From: CAVVAL01 sp963742725
GTDB lineage: Bacteria > Actinomycetota > Actinomycetes > Mycobacteriales > Cryptosporangiaceae
NCBI GenBank assembly: GCA_963742725.1
Contig: CAVUMX010000001.1
Span: forward strand, 310,001 to 374,000
DNA: 64,000 nucleotides
Direction: 5' to 3'
Shown here piece by piece: positions 24,736 through 33,845 of the stretch. Position 1 is the first letter of the stretch; each line of letters opens with the position of its first letter. Position numbers and translations under genes: made by a program. The notes below the pieces were generated by a model. It searched no databases and was not told the DNA's origin. It worked only from the letters and a program-made list of their open reading frames with translations.

Positions 24736-26007
24736 GTGGACGAAGCGGCGACGACGGGACAGGCAGCGACATCGCACGACCGCGACGCCGCGACGACCAG
24801 CACGGACGAGCCGCAGGCACAGCCGCTGCTCGAGCCCCGGGACGGCACTCCGCCGCCGATTGACACCCCGCGGGGCCTCGCCGAGGTGGCGGAGCGGTTG
24901 AGCCGGGGTAGCGGTCCTGTGGCGATCGACGCTGAGCGGGCGTCGGGCTACCGCTACGGGCAGCGCGCCTACCTGGTGCAGTTGCGGCGCAAGGGCGCCG
25001 GGACGGCACTGATCGATCCGCTGCCGTTCGACGACCTGGGCGCCGTGGACACCGCGATCGCCGACGCCGAGTGGGTCCTGCACGCCGCCAGCCAGGATCT
25101 GCCGTGCCTGGACGAGCTGGGCCTCCGTCCCCGGAAGCTGTTCGACACCGAGCTGGCGGGCCGGCTCGCCGGTTTCGAGCGGGTGGGTCTCGGCGCGATG
25201 GTGGAACGCGTCCTGGGCTACACGCTGGAGAAGGGCCATTCCGCGGCGGACTGGAGCACACGACCGCTGCCGGCGGCCTGGCTCACGTACGCGGCCCTCG
25301 ACGTGGAACTGCTCGTCGAGCTGCGCGACGCCCTCGCCGACGAGCTGGACGGCCAGGGCAAGCTGGAGTGGGCCCGGGAGGAGTTCGCCGCGCTGGCCGC
25401 GAGCCGCCCGCCGGGTCCGCGTCCGGAGCCGTGGCGCCGCACCTCGGGCATCCACCGGGTGCGCAGCGCGCGGGGCCTGTCTCGCGTCCGCGCGCTCTGG
25501 GGCGCCCGCGACGACCTGGCGAGGCGCCGCGACCTCGCTCCCGGACGGGTCCTCCCCGATTCCGCGATCGTGGCCGCCGCCCAGGCCGACCCGGCCGACG
25601 AGCGCGCGCTCCTGGCACTACCCGTCTTCTCCGGCCGTGCCACGCGCCGCCTCGCCTCGACGTGGCTCACCGCCCTGCAGGAAGCCCGCGACCTGGCCGA
25701 CGCCGAGCTGCCCGCCACGACGGGTGGCGGCGACGGCCCGCCGCCCGCGCACCGCTGGGCCGACCGCGATCCGGCCGCGGCCGCCCGCCTGGCGCGCGCC
25801 CGGCAGGAGATCGCGACCCTGGCCACCGAGAACAGCCTTCCGACCGAGAACCTGCTGTCTCCGGACAGCGTCCGCCGCCTGTCGTGGACCCCACCTGAGC
25901 CGCTCGACCTGGATTCGGTCGCCGCGACTCTCCGTTCCCTCGGCGCCCGTCCGTGGCAGATCAAGCTCACCGCGGAGCCGCTGACCAAGGCGCTCGACGA
26001 ATCCTGA
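24736..26007 (+). CDS. RNase D-like 3'-5' exonuclease with HRDC domain
   Basis: DEDD-family exonuclease acting on RNA 3' ends. The 423-residue product has a 60-residue polar leader, exonuclease motif I (VAIDAERASGYRYGQRAYLVQL), motif II (HAASQDLPCL), then FDTELAGRL, and an HRDC domain (about 215-290, RARALWGARDDLARRRD region) that binds nucleic acid, followed by a C-terminal helical domain. GTG 24736 is the first plausible start. Its place near DUF3000 and hemE is conserved in actinobacteria. Confidence 0.9.
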   Translation: MDEAATTGQAATSHDRDAATTSTDEPQAQPLLEPRDGTPPPIDTPRGLAEVAERLSRGSGPVAIDAERASGYRYGQRAYLVQLRRKGAGTALIDPLPFDDLGAVDTAIADAEWVLHAASQDLPCLDELGLRPRKLFDTELAGRLAGFERVGLGAMVERVLGYTLEKGHSAADWSTRPLPAAWLTYAALDVELLVELRDALADELDGQGKLEWAREEFAALAASRPPGPRPEPWRRTSGIHRVRSARGLSRVRALWGARDDLARRRDLAPGRVLPDSAIVAAAQADPADERALLALPVFSGRATRRLASTWLTALQEARDLADAELPATTGGGDGPPPAHRWADRDPAAAARLARARQEIATLATENSLPTENLLSPDSVRRLSWTPPEPLDLDSVAATLRSLGARPWQIKLTAEPLTKALDES

Positions 26008-26055
26008 CCAACCAAGCGTGCGCTACGTCACACGGCAGCCCGGGTGCCCGATCTA

Positions 26056-26071
26056 GTTACTGACAAGTAGC
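26056..26071. promoter_or_regulatory. Possible operator upstream of fadA-fadB
   Basis: Imperfect palindrome GTTACTGACAAGTAGC with a perfect TACT-N4-AGTA core, in an AT-richer patch 40 bp before fadA. Such sites suit a TetR/FadR-type repressor, but none is encoded nearby. Confidence 0.35.
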
Positions 26072-26110
26072 ATCCTGGAAACAAGCATTCCCGCTTCCGG
26101 AGGAGGGCCC

Positions 26111-27316
26111 GTGCCCCGAACCGCCCGTGACGTGGTCTTCGTCGACGGTGTGCGCACCCCGTTCGGCAAGGCCGGCCCTAAGGGCATCTACGCCGACACC
26201 CGCGCCGACGACCTGATCATCCGCTGCATTCGCGAACTGATCGCCCGCCACCCCGAACTCCCGCCCGAGCGGGTCGACGAGGTGGCCGTCGCCGCTACCA
26301 CCCAGATCGGCGACCAGGGTCTGACTCTGGGCCGCATCGCCGCCCTGCTGTCCGGGCTGCCGAAGACCGTCCCCGGCTACTCCATCGACCGCATGTGCGC
26401 CGGTGCGATGACCGCCGTGACGACGGTCGCCGGCGGTATCGCCTTCGGCGCCTACGACGTGGCCATCGCCGGCGGCGTCGAGCACATGGGCCGGCACCCG
26501 ATGGGTGAGGGCGTCGACCCGAACCCGCGGATCATCGCCGAGAAGCTGGTCGACCCGTCCGCGCTGGTCATGGGCCAGACCGCGGAGAACGTCCACGACC
26601 GCTTCCCGGAGCTGACCAAGGAGCGCTGCGACGCCTACGCGCTGGGCAGCCAGCAGAAGTACGCCAAGGCCATCGCGGACGGCAAGATCCAGCAGGATCT
26701 CGTGCCGATGGCGACGCGCAGCAAGGACAAGGGCTGGGGCCTGGCCACGGCCGACGAGCCGCCGCGCCCGAACACCACCCTGGAAGACCTCGCCGGGCTG
26801 AAGACCCCGTTCCGCTCGCACGGCCGGGTCACCGCCGGTAACGCCGCGGGCCTGAACGACGGCGCCACCGCCGCGATCCTGGCCGCCGAGGACGTCGCCG
26901 TGGAGCTGGGCCTCCCGATCGGGATGCGCCTGGTCAGCTACGGCTTCGTCGGTGTCGAGCCCGAGGTCATGGGCATCGGCCCGGTGCCGAGCACCGAGCG
27001 GGCACTGCGCCTGGCCGGCCTCACCATCGACGACATCGGCCTGTTCGAGCTGAACGAGGCGTTCGCCGTCCAGGTGCTGGCGTTCCTCGACCACTTCGGC
27101 ATCGCCGACGACGACGCCCGCGTCAACCCGTGGGGCGGCGCCATCGCCCTCGGCCACCCGCTCGCCAGCTCCGGCGTCCGGCTGATGACGCAGCTCTCGC
27201 GCCACTTCGCCGAGCGGCCGGACGTCCGCTACGGCCTTACCGCCATGTGCATCGGCATCGGCATGGGCGGCACCGTGATCTGGGAGAACCCGCACTACAC
27301 CGGGAGCAGCAAGTGA
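26111..27316 (+). CDS. fadA: Acetyl-CoA acyltransferase (3-ketoacyl-CoA thiolase)
   Basis: Cleaves 3-ketoacyl-CoA with CoA to acetyl-CoA in fatty-acid beta-oxidation. The 401-residue thiolase has the nucleophilic Cys in DRMCAGAMTA, the His motif ELNEAFAVQ, the GHPL motif (IALGHPLASSG) and the C-terminal catalytic CIGIGMGG. GTG 26111 follows GGAGGAGGG. The stop overlaps the fadB start (GTGA), so the two subunits of the multienzyme complex are made in step. Confidence 0.96.
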   Translation: MPRTARDVVFVDGVRTPFGKAGPKGIYADTRADDLIIRCIRELIARHPELPPERVDEVAVAATTQIGDQGLTLGRIAALLSGLPKTVPGYSIDRMCAGAMTAVTTVAGGIAFGAYDVAIAGGVEHMGRHPMGEGVDPNPRIIAEKLVDPSALVMGQTAENVHDRFPELTKERCDAYALGSQQKYAKAIADGKIQQDLVPMATRSKDKGWGLATADEPPRPNTTLEDLAGLKTPFRSHGRVTAGNAAGLNDGATAAILAAEDVAVELGLPIGMRLVSYGFVGVEPEVMGIGPVPSTERALRLAGLTIDDIGLFELNEAFAVQVLAFLDHFGIADDDARVNPWGGAIALGHPLASSGVRLMTQLSRHFAERPDVRYGLTAMCIGIGMGGTVIWENPHYTGSSK

Positions 27317-29397
27317 CCGCTACCGCAGAATTCGCCGCCGAGGTCGTGACCCAGGCGCTCGTCCGCTACGTCAACGTCCCGGGTGTCGACGGCGAGATCG
27401 CGCTGATCACGCTGGAGAACGGGCACGACCACACCCGGCCGTCGACGTTCGGTCCGGGCGGCCTGACCAGCCTGGACAACGCGCTCACCGAGATCGAGGC
27501 GCGTACGCCGGCCGTCCGGGCGATCGCCGTCACCGGCAAGCCGTTCATCTTCGCGGTCGGCGCCGACATCTCGGGCATCCCGCACGTGACGGACCGATCG
27601 CAGGCCCTGGAGATCGGCCAGCTCGGCCACCGGGTGTTCGCGCGGATCAAGAACGCGTCCGTCCCGACGTTCGCGTTCGTCAACGGTGCCGCGATGGGCG
27701 GTGGCCTGGAGATCGCGCTGCACGCCCAGTACCGGACGCTGTCCTCGGGCGCCGCCGCGCTGGCGCTGCCGGAGTGCTTCCTCGGTCTGGTCCCCGGCTG
27801 GGGCGGCACGCAGCTCCTGCCGAACCTGATCGGCGCCGACAAGGCCGTGACGGTCATCGTCGAGAACGCCCTGAGCCAGAACAAGATGCTCGGGGCCAAG
27901 CAGGCGTACGCCCTGGGCATCGCCGACGCGATGTTCGAGCCGGCCGACTTCATCGAGCGCTCGCTGCTGTGGGCGGCCGGTGTGCTCCGCGGTGACATCG
28001 CGGTCGACCGTCCGGAGATCGACCGTGGCCAGGCCTGGGACGACGCCGTCGCCCGTGGCCGCGCGTTCGCCGACGCCCGCGTGCGTGGTGCCGCGCCGGC
28101 CCCGTACAAGGCACTGGACCTGATCGCGCTCGCCAAGACGGCGTCCTTCGCCGACGGCACCGCCGCCGAGGACGAGACCCTCGCCGACCTCGTCATGAGC
28201 GAGGAGCTGCGCGCCGGCCTGTACTCGTTCGACCTGGTGCAGAAGCGGGCGAAGCGGCCGGTCGGGGCGCCTGACAAGTCGCTCGCCCGTCCGGTCACGA
28301 AGGTGGGCGTCGTCGGCGCCGGCCTCATGGCCAGCCAGCTCGCGCTGCTGTTCGCCCGCCGCCTCGGCGTGCCGGTGGTCCTCACCGACCTCGACCAGGA
28401 GCGGCTCGACAAGGGTGTCGCGTACGCCCACGCCGAGATCGACAAGCTGGCGGGCAAGCGCCGGGTCTCCCCCGACGCCGCCAACAAGCTCAAGGCGCTC
28501 ATCACCGGATCGCTGACCAAGGACGCGTTCGCCGACGCCGACTTCGTCATCGAGGCGGTGTTCGAGAACCTGAACGTGAAGAAGAAGGTGTTCGCCGAGG
28601 TCGAGGCCGTGGTCTCGCCGACGGCCGTGCTGGCGACGAACACGTCGTCGCTGTCCGTCACCGAGATGGCGGCCGACCTGAAGCACCCCGAGCGGGTCGT
28701 CGGGTTCCACTTCTTCAACCCGGTCGCGATCATGCCGCTGCTGGAGATCGCCAAGGGTGCCGCGACCGACGACCCGACGTACGCCACCGCGTTCGCCGTG
28801 GGCAAGTCGCTGAAGAAGACCTGCATCGCCGTGAAGGACGCCCCGGCGTTCGTCGCGAACCGGCTGTTCATGCGGTTCTTCAACGAGGTCACCCGCGGTA
28901 TCGACGAGGGCGCTGCGTTCGACGTCGCCGACCACGCGTTCGACCCGCTGGGCCTGCCGATGACCCCGCTCCAGCTGCTGACGTTCAGCGGCCCGGCGGT
29001 GTCGTACCACGTGATGGAGACGCTGCACACGGCGTTCCCGGACCGGTTCTACCTGTCGGAGAACCTGGGCAAGCTGGTCGAGGCCGGCATCACCAGCTTC
29101 TTCGGCCCGGACGGCAAGACGCCGCCGGAGATCCTCGACATCTACAAGACGGGCGAGAACGGCCCGTCCGCCGAGGAGATCCTGCAGCGCGCGCTGGAGG
29201 CCATGGCGGACGAGGTCCGGCGCCTGATCGACGAGGGCGTCGTCGCCGAACCGCAGGACGTCGACCTGGCGCTGATCACCGGCGGCGGCTACCCGTTCCA
29301 CCTGGGCGGCATCACGCCGTACCTGGACCGGACCGGCATCTCCGAGAAGGTCAACGGCAAGCGGTTCATCCCGAAGGGCGTCTCGACGCTCCCGTAA
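27313..29397 (+). CDS. fadB: Enoyl-CoA hydratase / 3-hydroxyacyl-CoA dehydrogenase, fused
   Basis: Two-domain beta-oxidation enzyme of 694 residues. The crotonase domain (about 20-240) holds FAVGADISGI and the oxyanion/active-site segment NGAAMGGGLEIALHAQYR, with the catalytic Glu region LPECFLGLVPGWGGTQ. The dehydrogenase part starts with the NAD-binding motif VGVVGAGLMASQLA at about 334 and contains FHFFNPVAIMPLLEI, then two C-terminal helical domains. GTG 27313 overlaps the thiolase stop. A strong terminator follows. Confidence 0.96.
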   Translation: MTATAEFAAEVVTQALVRYVNVPGVDGEIALITLENGHDHTRPSTFGPGGLTSLDNALTEIEARTPAVRAIAVTGKPFIFAVGADISGIPHVTDRSQALEIGQLGHRVFARIKNASVPTFAFVNGAAMGGGLEIALHAQYRTLSSGAAALALPECFLGLVPGWGGTQLLPNLIGADKAVTVIVENALSQNKMLGAKQAYALGIADAMFEPADFIERSLLWAAGVLRGDIAVDRPEIDRGQAWDDAVARGRAFADARVRGAAPAPYKALDLIALAKTASFADGTAAEDETLADLVMSEELRAGLYSFDLVQKRAKRPVGAPDKSLARPVTKVGVVGAGLMASQLALLFARRLGVPVVLTDLDQERLDKGVAYAHAEIDKLAGKRRVSPDAANKLKALITGSLTKDAFADADFVIEAVFENLNVKKKVFAEVEAVVSPTAVLATNTSSLSVTEMAADLKHPERVVGFHFFNPVAIMPLLEIAKGAATDDPTYATAFAVGKSLKKTCIAVKDAPAFVANRLFMRFFNEVTRGIDEGAAFDVADHAFDPLGLPMTPLQLLTFSGPAVSYHVMETLHTAFPDRFYLSENLGKLVEAGITSFFGPDGKTPPEILDIYKTGENGPSAEEILQRALEAMADEVRRLIDEGVVAEPQDVDLALITGGGYPFHLGGITPYLDRTGISEKVNGKRFIPKGVSTLP

Positions 29398-29406
29398 GTC
29401 CGTACC

Positions 29407-29456
29407 GAAGCGTGTGGGGTTTTCTGAGCTATAACGCGGAAAACCCCACACGCTTC
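29407..29456 (+). terminator. Terminator hairpin of the fadA-fadB operon
   Basis: Perfect 18-bp inverted repeat (arms 29407-29424 and 29439-29456, left arm GAAGCGTGTGGGGTTTTC) with a 14-nt loop, starting 9 bp after the fadB stop. No clear U-tract follows. Confidence 0.9.
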
Positions 29457-29463
29457 TCGGAGT

Positions 29464-29483
29464 TGATACCACCTCTGATACCA
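29464..29483. promoter_or_regulatory. Direct-repeat operator of the RHH-Doc toxin-antitoxin genes
   Basis: TGATACCA occurs twice at a 12-bp period (29464-29471, 29476-29483), ending 8 bp before the antitoxin start. Direct 8-bp sites at this spacing are a typical binding pattern for cooperative ribbon-helix-helix dimers; binding is inferred. Confidence 0.65.
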
Positions 29484-29491
29484 TTTGGCGC

Positions 29492-29695
29492 ATGGCCATG
29501 ACCCTGCGCCTCTCCGACGAGCAGACCGCCGCGCTGCGTGAACGCGCCGACGCGGAACACCGCAGCATGCAGCAGATCGTCCTCGCCGCCGTGGACGAGT
29601 ACCTAGCCCGCACCAGCCGCGCGGAGCGGATCAAGCAGGTGTCGACGCGCTATGCCGACCGCTACCAGGATCTCCTGCGCCGGCTCGGCGAATGA
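29492..29695 (+). CDS. Ribbon-helix-helix (CopG/Arc-type) antitoxin
   Basis: A 67-residue DNA-binding antitoxin: beta strand MTLRLSD, helix EQTAALRERADAEH, helix MQQIVLAAVDEYLAR, then a charged tail (RYADRYQDLLRRLGE) that would occlude the toxin. ATG 29492 or 29498. Overlaps the toxin start by 4 bp (ATGA). Confidence 0.88.
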   Translation: MAMTLRLSDEQTAALRERADAEHRSMQQIVLAAVDEYLARTSRAERIKQVSTRYADRYQDLLRRLGE

Positions 29696-30078
29696 CGGAG
29701 TTCGACTACCTGAGCACAGAGGAAGTACTCGGCCTGATCGCACCGGACGCCATCGGCTCTCCGCCGGAGGTCCGTGACTTCGGGCTCCTCGACGCCGCCG
29801 TGAACCGGCCCCGCGCGACGGTGTTCGGCCAGGACGCCTACCCCGACCTCTGGACGAAGGCCGCCGCGCTGCTGCATTCGATCGCGTCCAACCATCCCCT
29901 CGTGGACGGCAACAAGCGGCTCGCCTGGCACGCGGCCGTCGTGTTCCTCGCGTTGAACGGCACCGACGTCTCCGTGGGCGACGACCCGGCGTACGACTTC
30001 GTCATCGCGGTCGCCAGCAGGGAACTCTACGACGTCGAGAAGATCGCGGACCGGCTGCGGGCGTTCACGGCCGGTTGA
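29692..30078 (+). CDS. Doc/Fic-family death-on-curing toxin
   Basis: A 128-residue Fic-fold toxin. The active-site loop reads HPLVDGNKR (H68 to R76), close to the Doc pattern H-x-F-x-(D/N)-x-N-K-R; Leu replaces Phe at the third position. Doc proteins phosphorylate EF-Tu; others AMPylate targets. The target here is inferred by family only. Coupled to the upstream RHH antitoxin, and followed by an M23 peptidase gene 22 bp away. Confidence 0.88.
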   Translation: MTEFDYLSTEEVLGLIAPDAIGSPPEVRDFGLLDAAVNRPRATVFGQDAYPDLWTKAAALLHSIASNHPLVDGNKRLAWHAAVVFLALNGTDVSVGDDPAYDFVIAVASRELYDVEKIADRLRAFTAG

Positions 30079-30100
30079 CGGTGCGGGGCACGATGGTGGG

Positions 30101-30800
30101 ATGAATCGGGGGCTTCTGGTCGGGGCACTGCTTTGTTTACTGGCGGTGGCCGGCTGTCACGAGCCGCTGGCCGAAGCGGATTCGGATGCGGATGCGCCAC
30201 CATCCGCCACACCCACACCCAGCCACGAGCCCGAGCCCGAGCCCGAAAGCTTCACCCAGCACCAGTCCGACGCCAAAGGCCGTCAGGTATGCCTTCCCGG
30301 TGGACGGCGAGACGTCCTACGGCCGCACGCACTCGCTCTATCCCGCCACGGACATCATCGCCCGCTGCGGCGCCACGGCACGATCCCCTGTGGACGGTGT
30401 GGTGCTGGAACTGAGCCGGGTCGACACGTTCGTCAAGGCGAGCCCGCTCGGCCCCGCCAAGGGCGGGTTGTTCGTGTCGATCCGCGGCGACGACGGGGTC
30501 CGGTACTACGGCTCGCACTTCAGCCGGGTGGACGCGCCGATCGCGCCCGGGCTGCGCGTCCGCGCCGGGGAGGCGATCGGGCTGGTCGGCCGTACCGGCA
30601 ACGCGAACAACGTCTGCCACGTGCACTTCGCGGTGAGCCCGGTGTGCGGCGGTGCCGGCGACTGGTGGATCCGGCGGGGCACGGTATTCCCCTGGCGCTA
30701 CCTGGACTCGTGGCGCCGCGGCGGCCAGCTCTCACCGGCCGCCGAGGTGGCCAAGGCCACCTGCCCACCCGCGCCGGCCCTCCGACCGGTGAGATCGTGA
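30101..30800 (+). pseudogene. M23-family peptidase lipoprotein interrupted by a frameshift
   Basis: The signal peptide and lipobox (VGALLCLLAVAGC) read in the frame from ATG 30101. The Ser/Pro linker and the M23 domain (DGETSYGRTHSLYPATDI, GGLFVSIRGDDGVRYYG, HVHFAVS with the metal His pair) read in the next frame, open from 30186 to 30800. The switch must occur at about 30203-30245: the first frame encodes PPSATPTPS, the second SPSPSPKASPS, both good linker sequence, and a +1 step joins them. This fits a one-base insertion, a sequencing error or, less likely, programmed slippage. The intact ancestor would be a cell-wall endopeptidase or its non-catalytic relative. Confidence 0.75.
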
Positions 30801-30828
30801 AGCCTGGCTTCACGATCCGACCGGTCGG
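30782..30828. terminator. Long interrupted palindrome, bidirectional terminator between M23 and tctA genes
   Basis: Outer arms CCGACCGGT (30782-30790) and ACCGGTCGG (30820-30828), a 2-bp mismatch, then inner arms GATCGTGAAGCC (30793-30804) and GGCTTCACGATC (30806-30817). The TGA of the M23 reading frame is inside. It ends 4 bp before the tctA stop. Confidence 0.88.
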
Positions 30829-30831
30829 GAC

Positions 30832-32343
30832 TCAGCGGGCGCCGACCAGCTCGTCAGCACGCGCCGGCCGCCGCACGAACCGCCGGACCAGCGGCCACAG
30901 CAGGATCACGGCGATCACCGCGTACACGCCGGCGGTCAGTGGCCCGTCCCACAGCCCGCTGATCTCGCCGTCGCTGAGCTGGAGCGCGCGTCGCAACTGC
31001 AGTTCGGCGCGCGGTCCGAGGATGACGCCCAGGATGAGCGGCAGCACCGGCAGCCCGTACCGCCGCATCCCCATCCCGAGCAGCCCGAGTGCGAGCAGGA
31101 GCAGCAGGTCGAGCGGCTGCGCGTTGACGGAGTACGCGCCGAGGCTGGCGAAGAACAGGATGCCGGCGTACAGGTACGGGCGCGGGATCCGCAGCAGCCT
31201 GGCCCAGGCCGGCGCCAGCGGCAGGTTGAGCACCAGCAGCAGGAAGTTGCCGACGAACAGGCTGGCGATCAGCGTCCAGACGAGTTCGGGTTCGCGCTGG
31301 AACAGGAGCGGCCCGGGCTGGATCCCGTACTGCGTGAACGCCGCGAGCATGACGGCCGCCGTCGCGTTCACCGGCAGGCCGAGCGACAGCATCGGGACGA
31401 GGCTGCCAGCGGCCGACGCGTTGTTCGCCGCCTCCGGGCCGGCCACGCCTTCGATCGCGCCGTGCCCGAACTCGTCGCGGCGGCGGGACAGCCGCTTCTC
31501 CGTGACGTAGGACAGGAACGTCGGGATCTCGGCGCCGCCGGCCGGGATCGCGCCGAACGGGAAGCCCAGCGCGGTACCCCGCAGCCACGGCTTCCAGGAC
31601 CGCCGCCAGTCGTCACGGCCCATCCACGGCCGCCCGACCGGGATCACCTCGGACGCCCGCCGGCGCAGGTGCGCGGCCACCCACAGCGCCTCGCCGACGG
31701 CGAAGATGCCGACCGCCACGACGATGACGTCGATACCGTCGGCGAGCTGCGGGACGCCGAACGTGAGCCGCTGCTGGCCGGTCTGCGGGTCGAGCCCGAC
31801 GACGCCGATCGCCAGTCCGACCGCGAGCGCCGCGAACCCCCGGATCCGGGACGAGCCCAGCACCGCCGTCACCGCCACGAGTGCCAGCACCATGATCGCC
31901 AGGTACTCGGGGGCGCCGAGGCTGACGGCGAACACCACGACCAGCGGCGCGAGCAGCACGAGGAGGACGGTGCCGATCGTGCCGGCGACGAACGAGCCGA
32001 TCGCGGCCGTGGCCAGCGCCTGCGCCGCCCGTCCGGAGCGAGCCATTTTGTTGCCCTCGACGGCCGTGACGACCGATGCGGACTCACCCGGTGTGTTGAG
32101 CAGGATCGACGTGGTGGAGCCGCCGTACATGCCGCCGTAGTAGATGCCGACGAACATGATGAACGCGCTGGTCGGACTGACCGCGTACGTGACCGGCAGC
32201 AGCAGCGCCACGGTCATCGCGGGCCCGATCCCCGGCAGCACGCCCACCGTGGTGCCGAGGACGACGCCGATCAGGGCGAACAGCAGGTTGGTGGGGGTCG
32301 CGACAGCGGCGAACCCGTCGAGCAACGCGGAGAACGTGTCCAT
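30832..32343 (-). CDS. tctA: TctA-family tripartite tricarboxylate transporter, large membrane subunit
   Basis: Main transport subunit (503 residues, about 12 transmembrane helices) of a TTT secondary transporter that takes up citrate or related carboxylates with a periplasmic-type binding protein. Diagnostic motifs are GVLPGIGPAMTVALLLP and the mirrored GAIPAGGAEIPTFLSY, plus GIYYGGMYGGSTTSILLNTPGE. It starts on the base following the tctB stop codon, with no gap. Specificity cannot be read from sequence. Confidence 0.94.
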   Translation of the reverse strand: MDTFSALLDGFAAVATPTNLLFALIGVVLGTTVGVLPGIGPAMTVALLLPVTYAVSPTSAFIMFVGIYYGGMYGGSTTSILLNTPGESASVVTAVEGNKMARSGRAAQALATAAIGSFVAGTIGTVLLVLLAPLVVVFAVSLGAPEYLAIMVLALVAVTAVLGSSRIRGFAALAVGLAIGVVGLDPQTGQQRLTFGVPQLADGIDVIVVAVGIFAVGEALWVAAHLRRRASEVIPVGRPWMGRDDWRRSWKPWLRGTALGFPFGAIPAGGAEIPTFLSYVTEKRLSRRRDEFGHGAIEGVAGPEAANNASAAGSLVPMLSLGLPVNATAAVMLAAFTQYGIQPGPLLFQREPELVWTLIASLFVGNFLLLVLNLPLAPAWARLLRIPRPYLYAGILFFASLGAYSVNAQPLDLLLLLALGLLGMGMRRYGLPVLPLILGVILGPRAELQLRRALQLSDGEISGLWDGPLTAGVYAVIAVILLWPLVRRFVRRPARADELVGAR

Positions 32344-32859
32344 CTAGAGGATCCCATCCAGTACGCCCGCCGGGAGCGCGATGCCGAGGCCCACGGCGAA
32401 CAGGTAGAACGTGGCGACGGAGAGGCCGATGGAGATCAGCGCGTCGCGGACGTACGCCCGGCTGCCGAGCGCGTACACGGCGCCCCAGAACAGCACCGCG
32501 CCCGAGACCACCCAGCCGGCCGGCTCGATCAGGGCGGCGTTGGCGAGGAACGCGCCGACGAGCAGCAGGACGGTCCGCCAGTCGGTGCGGTGCCCGAGGT
32601 CGACGTCCTCGCCGCCCTCGGGCTCTCCACGGCCGCCGCGCAGGACGTCCCGGGCGAGTAGCACGGCACAGACGATCAACGCCACGCCTACCACTGTCGG
32701 GACGGCACGGGGCCCGATCGGGCCGCGCTGGGCGAAGTCGGTGGCGATCCGGGTGGTGTCCCACAGCACGACCGCGCCGAGCACGGCCAGTGCGAGGGAC
32801 ACTCCCAGCTCGGACCGGCCGCGAAGGGGGTTCGGCCGGTCCAGGTCCTGAGTCGTCAT
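32344..32859 (-). CDS. tctB: TctB-family tripartite tricarboxylate transporter, small membrane subunit
   Basis: A 171-residue protein with four predicted transmembrane helices (about 18-36, 50-68, 95-113, 118-165 region) and the GPIGPRAVP segment typical of TctB. ATG 32859 overlaps the tctC stop (ATGA), so order of translation is tctC-tctB-tctA, the standard operon order. Confidence 0.9.
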   Translation of the reverse strand: MTTQDLDRPNPLRGRSELGVSLALAVLGAVVLWDTTRIATDFAQRGPIGPRAVPTVVGVALIVCAVLLARDVLRGGRGEPEGGEDVDLGHRTDWRTVLLLVGAFLANAALIEPAGWVVSGAVLFWGAVYALGSRAYVRDALISIGLSVATFYLFAVGLGIALPAGVLDGIL

Positions 32860-33845
32860 GCGAGGCCCAGCTCGTCGAGGACGCTCTCCACCCGCTGGTC
32901 CTGCTCCTTCAGGAAGGCGCCGTACTCGTCGCCGGTGACGTAGGCGTCCGTCCAGCCGTTGCGCTTGATCGCGTCCTTCCAGCCGTCCGAGCTGTGCATG
33001 CGGTCGAGCGCGTCGATGAGGGCGTCCTTGGACTTCGCGTCGATGCTGGGCGGTGCGACGATGCCGCGCCAGTTGGCGAACTCCAGGTCGACGCCCTGCT
33101 CCTTGAGGGTCGGCGCGTCGAGGACGTCGAGGCGCTCGGCGCTGGTCACCGCGAGGACGCGTACCGCGCCCGCCTTGATCTGGTCGAGGTACTCGCCCAC
33201 GCCCGAGGCGGCGAAGCTGAGCTTGTTGCCCAGGACGGCCGGCAGCAGCTCGCCGCCACTGTCGTACCCGACGTAGTTGACCTTCTTCGGCTCGATGCCG
33301 ACGGCCTGCGCGAGCTGCATGGGCAGCAGGTGGTCCGGGCCGCCGGGCGAGGAGGCGCCGCCGACCGTGACCTTGCCCGGATCGGCCTTCCACGCGGCGA
33401 TCAGCGCGTCGAGCGTCTTGTACGGGGAGTCCTTCGGCACCACGATGATGCCCGGCTCCTCGATGAGCTTGGCCAGCGGCGTGGTGTCCTGAAGCGACGC
33501 CTTGGACTTGTTCGTGTAGACGCTGCCGACCACGCCGAGGCCCATGAGCATCGCCAGGTCGCCGTTGCCCTTCTCGTTGACCAGCCGGGTGAGTCCGACC
33601 GTGCCACCGGCGCCCACCAGGTTGAACACCTCGATGCGGCGGGCGATCTTGCCCTCTTCCATCACCTTCGCAGCGGTACGTCCCGTCACGTCGTACCCGC
33701 CGCCGGCAGCCGTCGGGATCATGATCCGGAAGTTGGTGAGCTGGGCGGTCGCGTCCGCGTCGTCCCTGGTCGTGCCGCACGCGGACACCAGCAGCGCCAC
33801 GGCCAACCCGGACGCCGCGAGCCTTGGCCCGATGAGCTTGCGCAT
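32856..33845 (-). CDS. tctC: TctC/Bug-family substrate-binding lipoprotein
   Basis: Extracytoplasmic solute receptor of the TTT system, 329 residues. Lipoprotein signal with lipobox VSAC; Bug-fold motifs FRIMIPTAAGGGYDVTGR near the N-terminus, NGDLAMLMGLG and VGGASSPGGPDHL in the ligand cleft. First gene of the operon, divergent from a CitA-type kinase gene across 179 bp. The ligand is probably a di- or tricarboxylate, inferred from both neighbours. Confidence 0.93.
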   Translation of the reverse strand: MRKLIGPRLAASGLAVALLVSACGTTRDDADATAQLTNFRIMIPTAAGGGYDVTGRTAAKVMEEGKIARRIEVFNLVGAGGTVGLTRLVNEKGNGDLAMLMGLGVVGSVYTNKSKASLQDTTPLAKLIEEPGIIVVPKDSPYKTLDALIAAWKADPGKVTVGGASSPGGPDHLLPMQLAQAVGIEPKKVNYVGYDSGGELLPAVLGNKLSFAASGVGEYLDQIKAGAVRVLAVTSAERLDVLDAPTLKEQGVDLEFANWRGIVAPPSIDAKSKDALIDALDRMHSSDGWKDAIKRNGWTDAYVTGDEYGAFLKEQDQRVESVLDELGLA

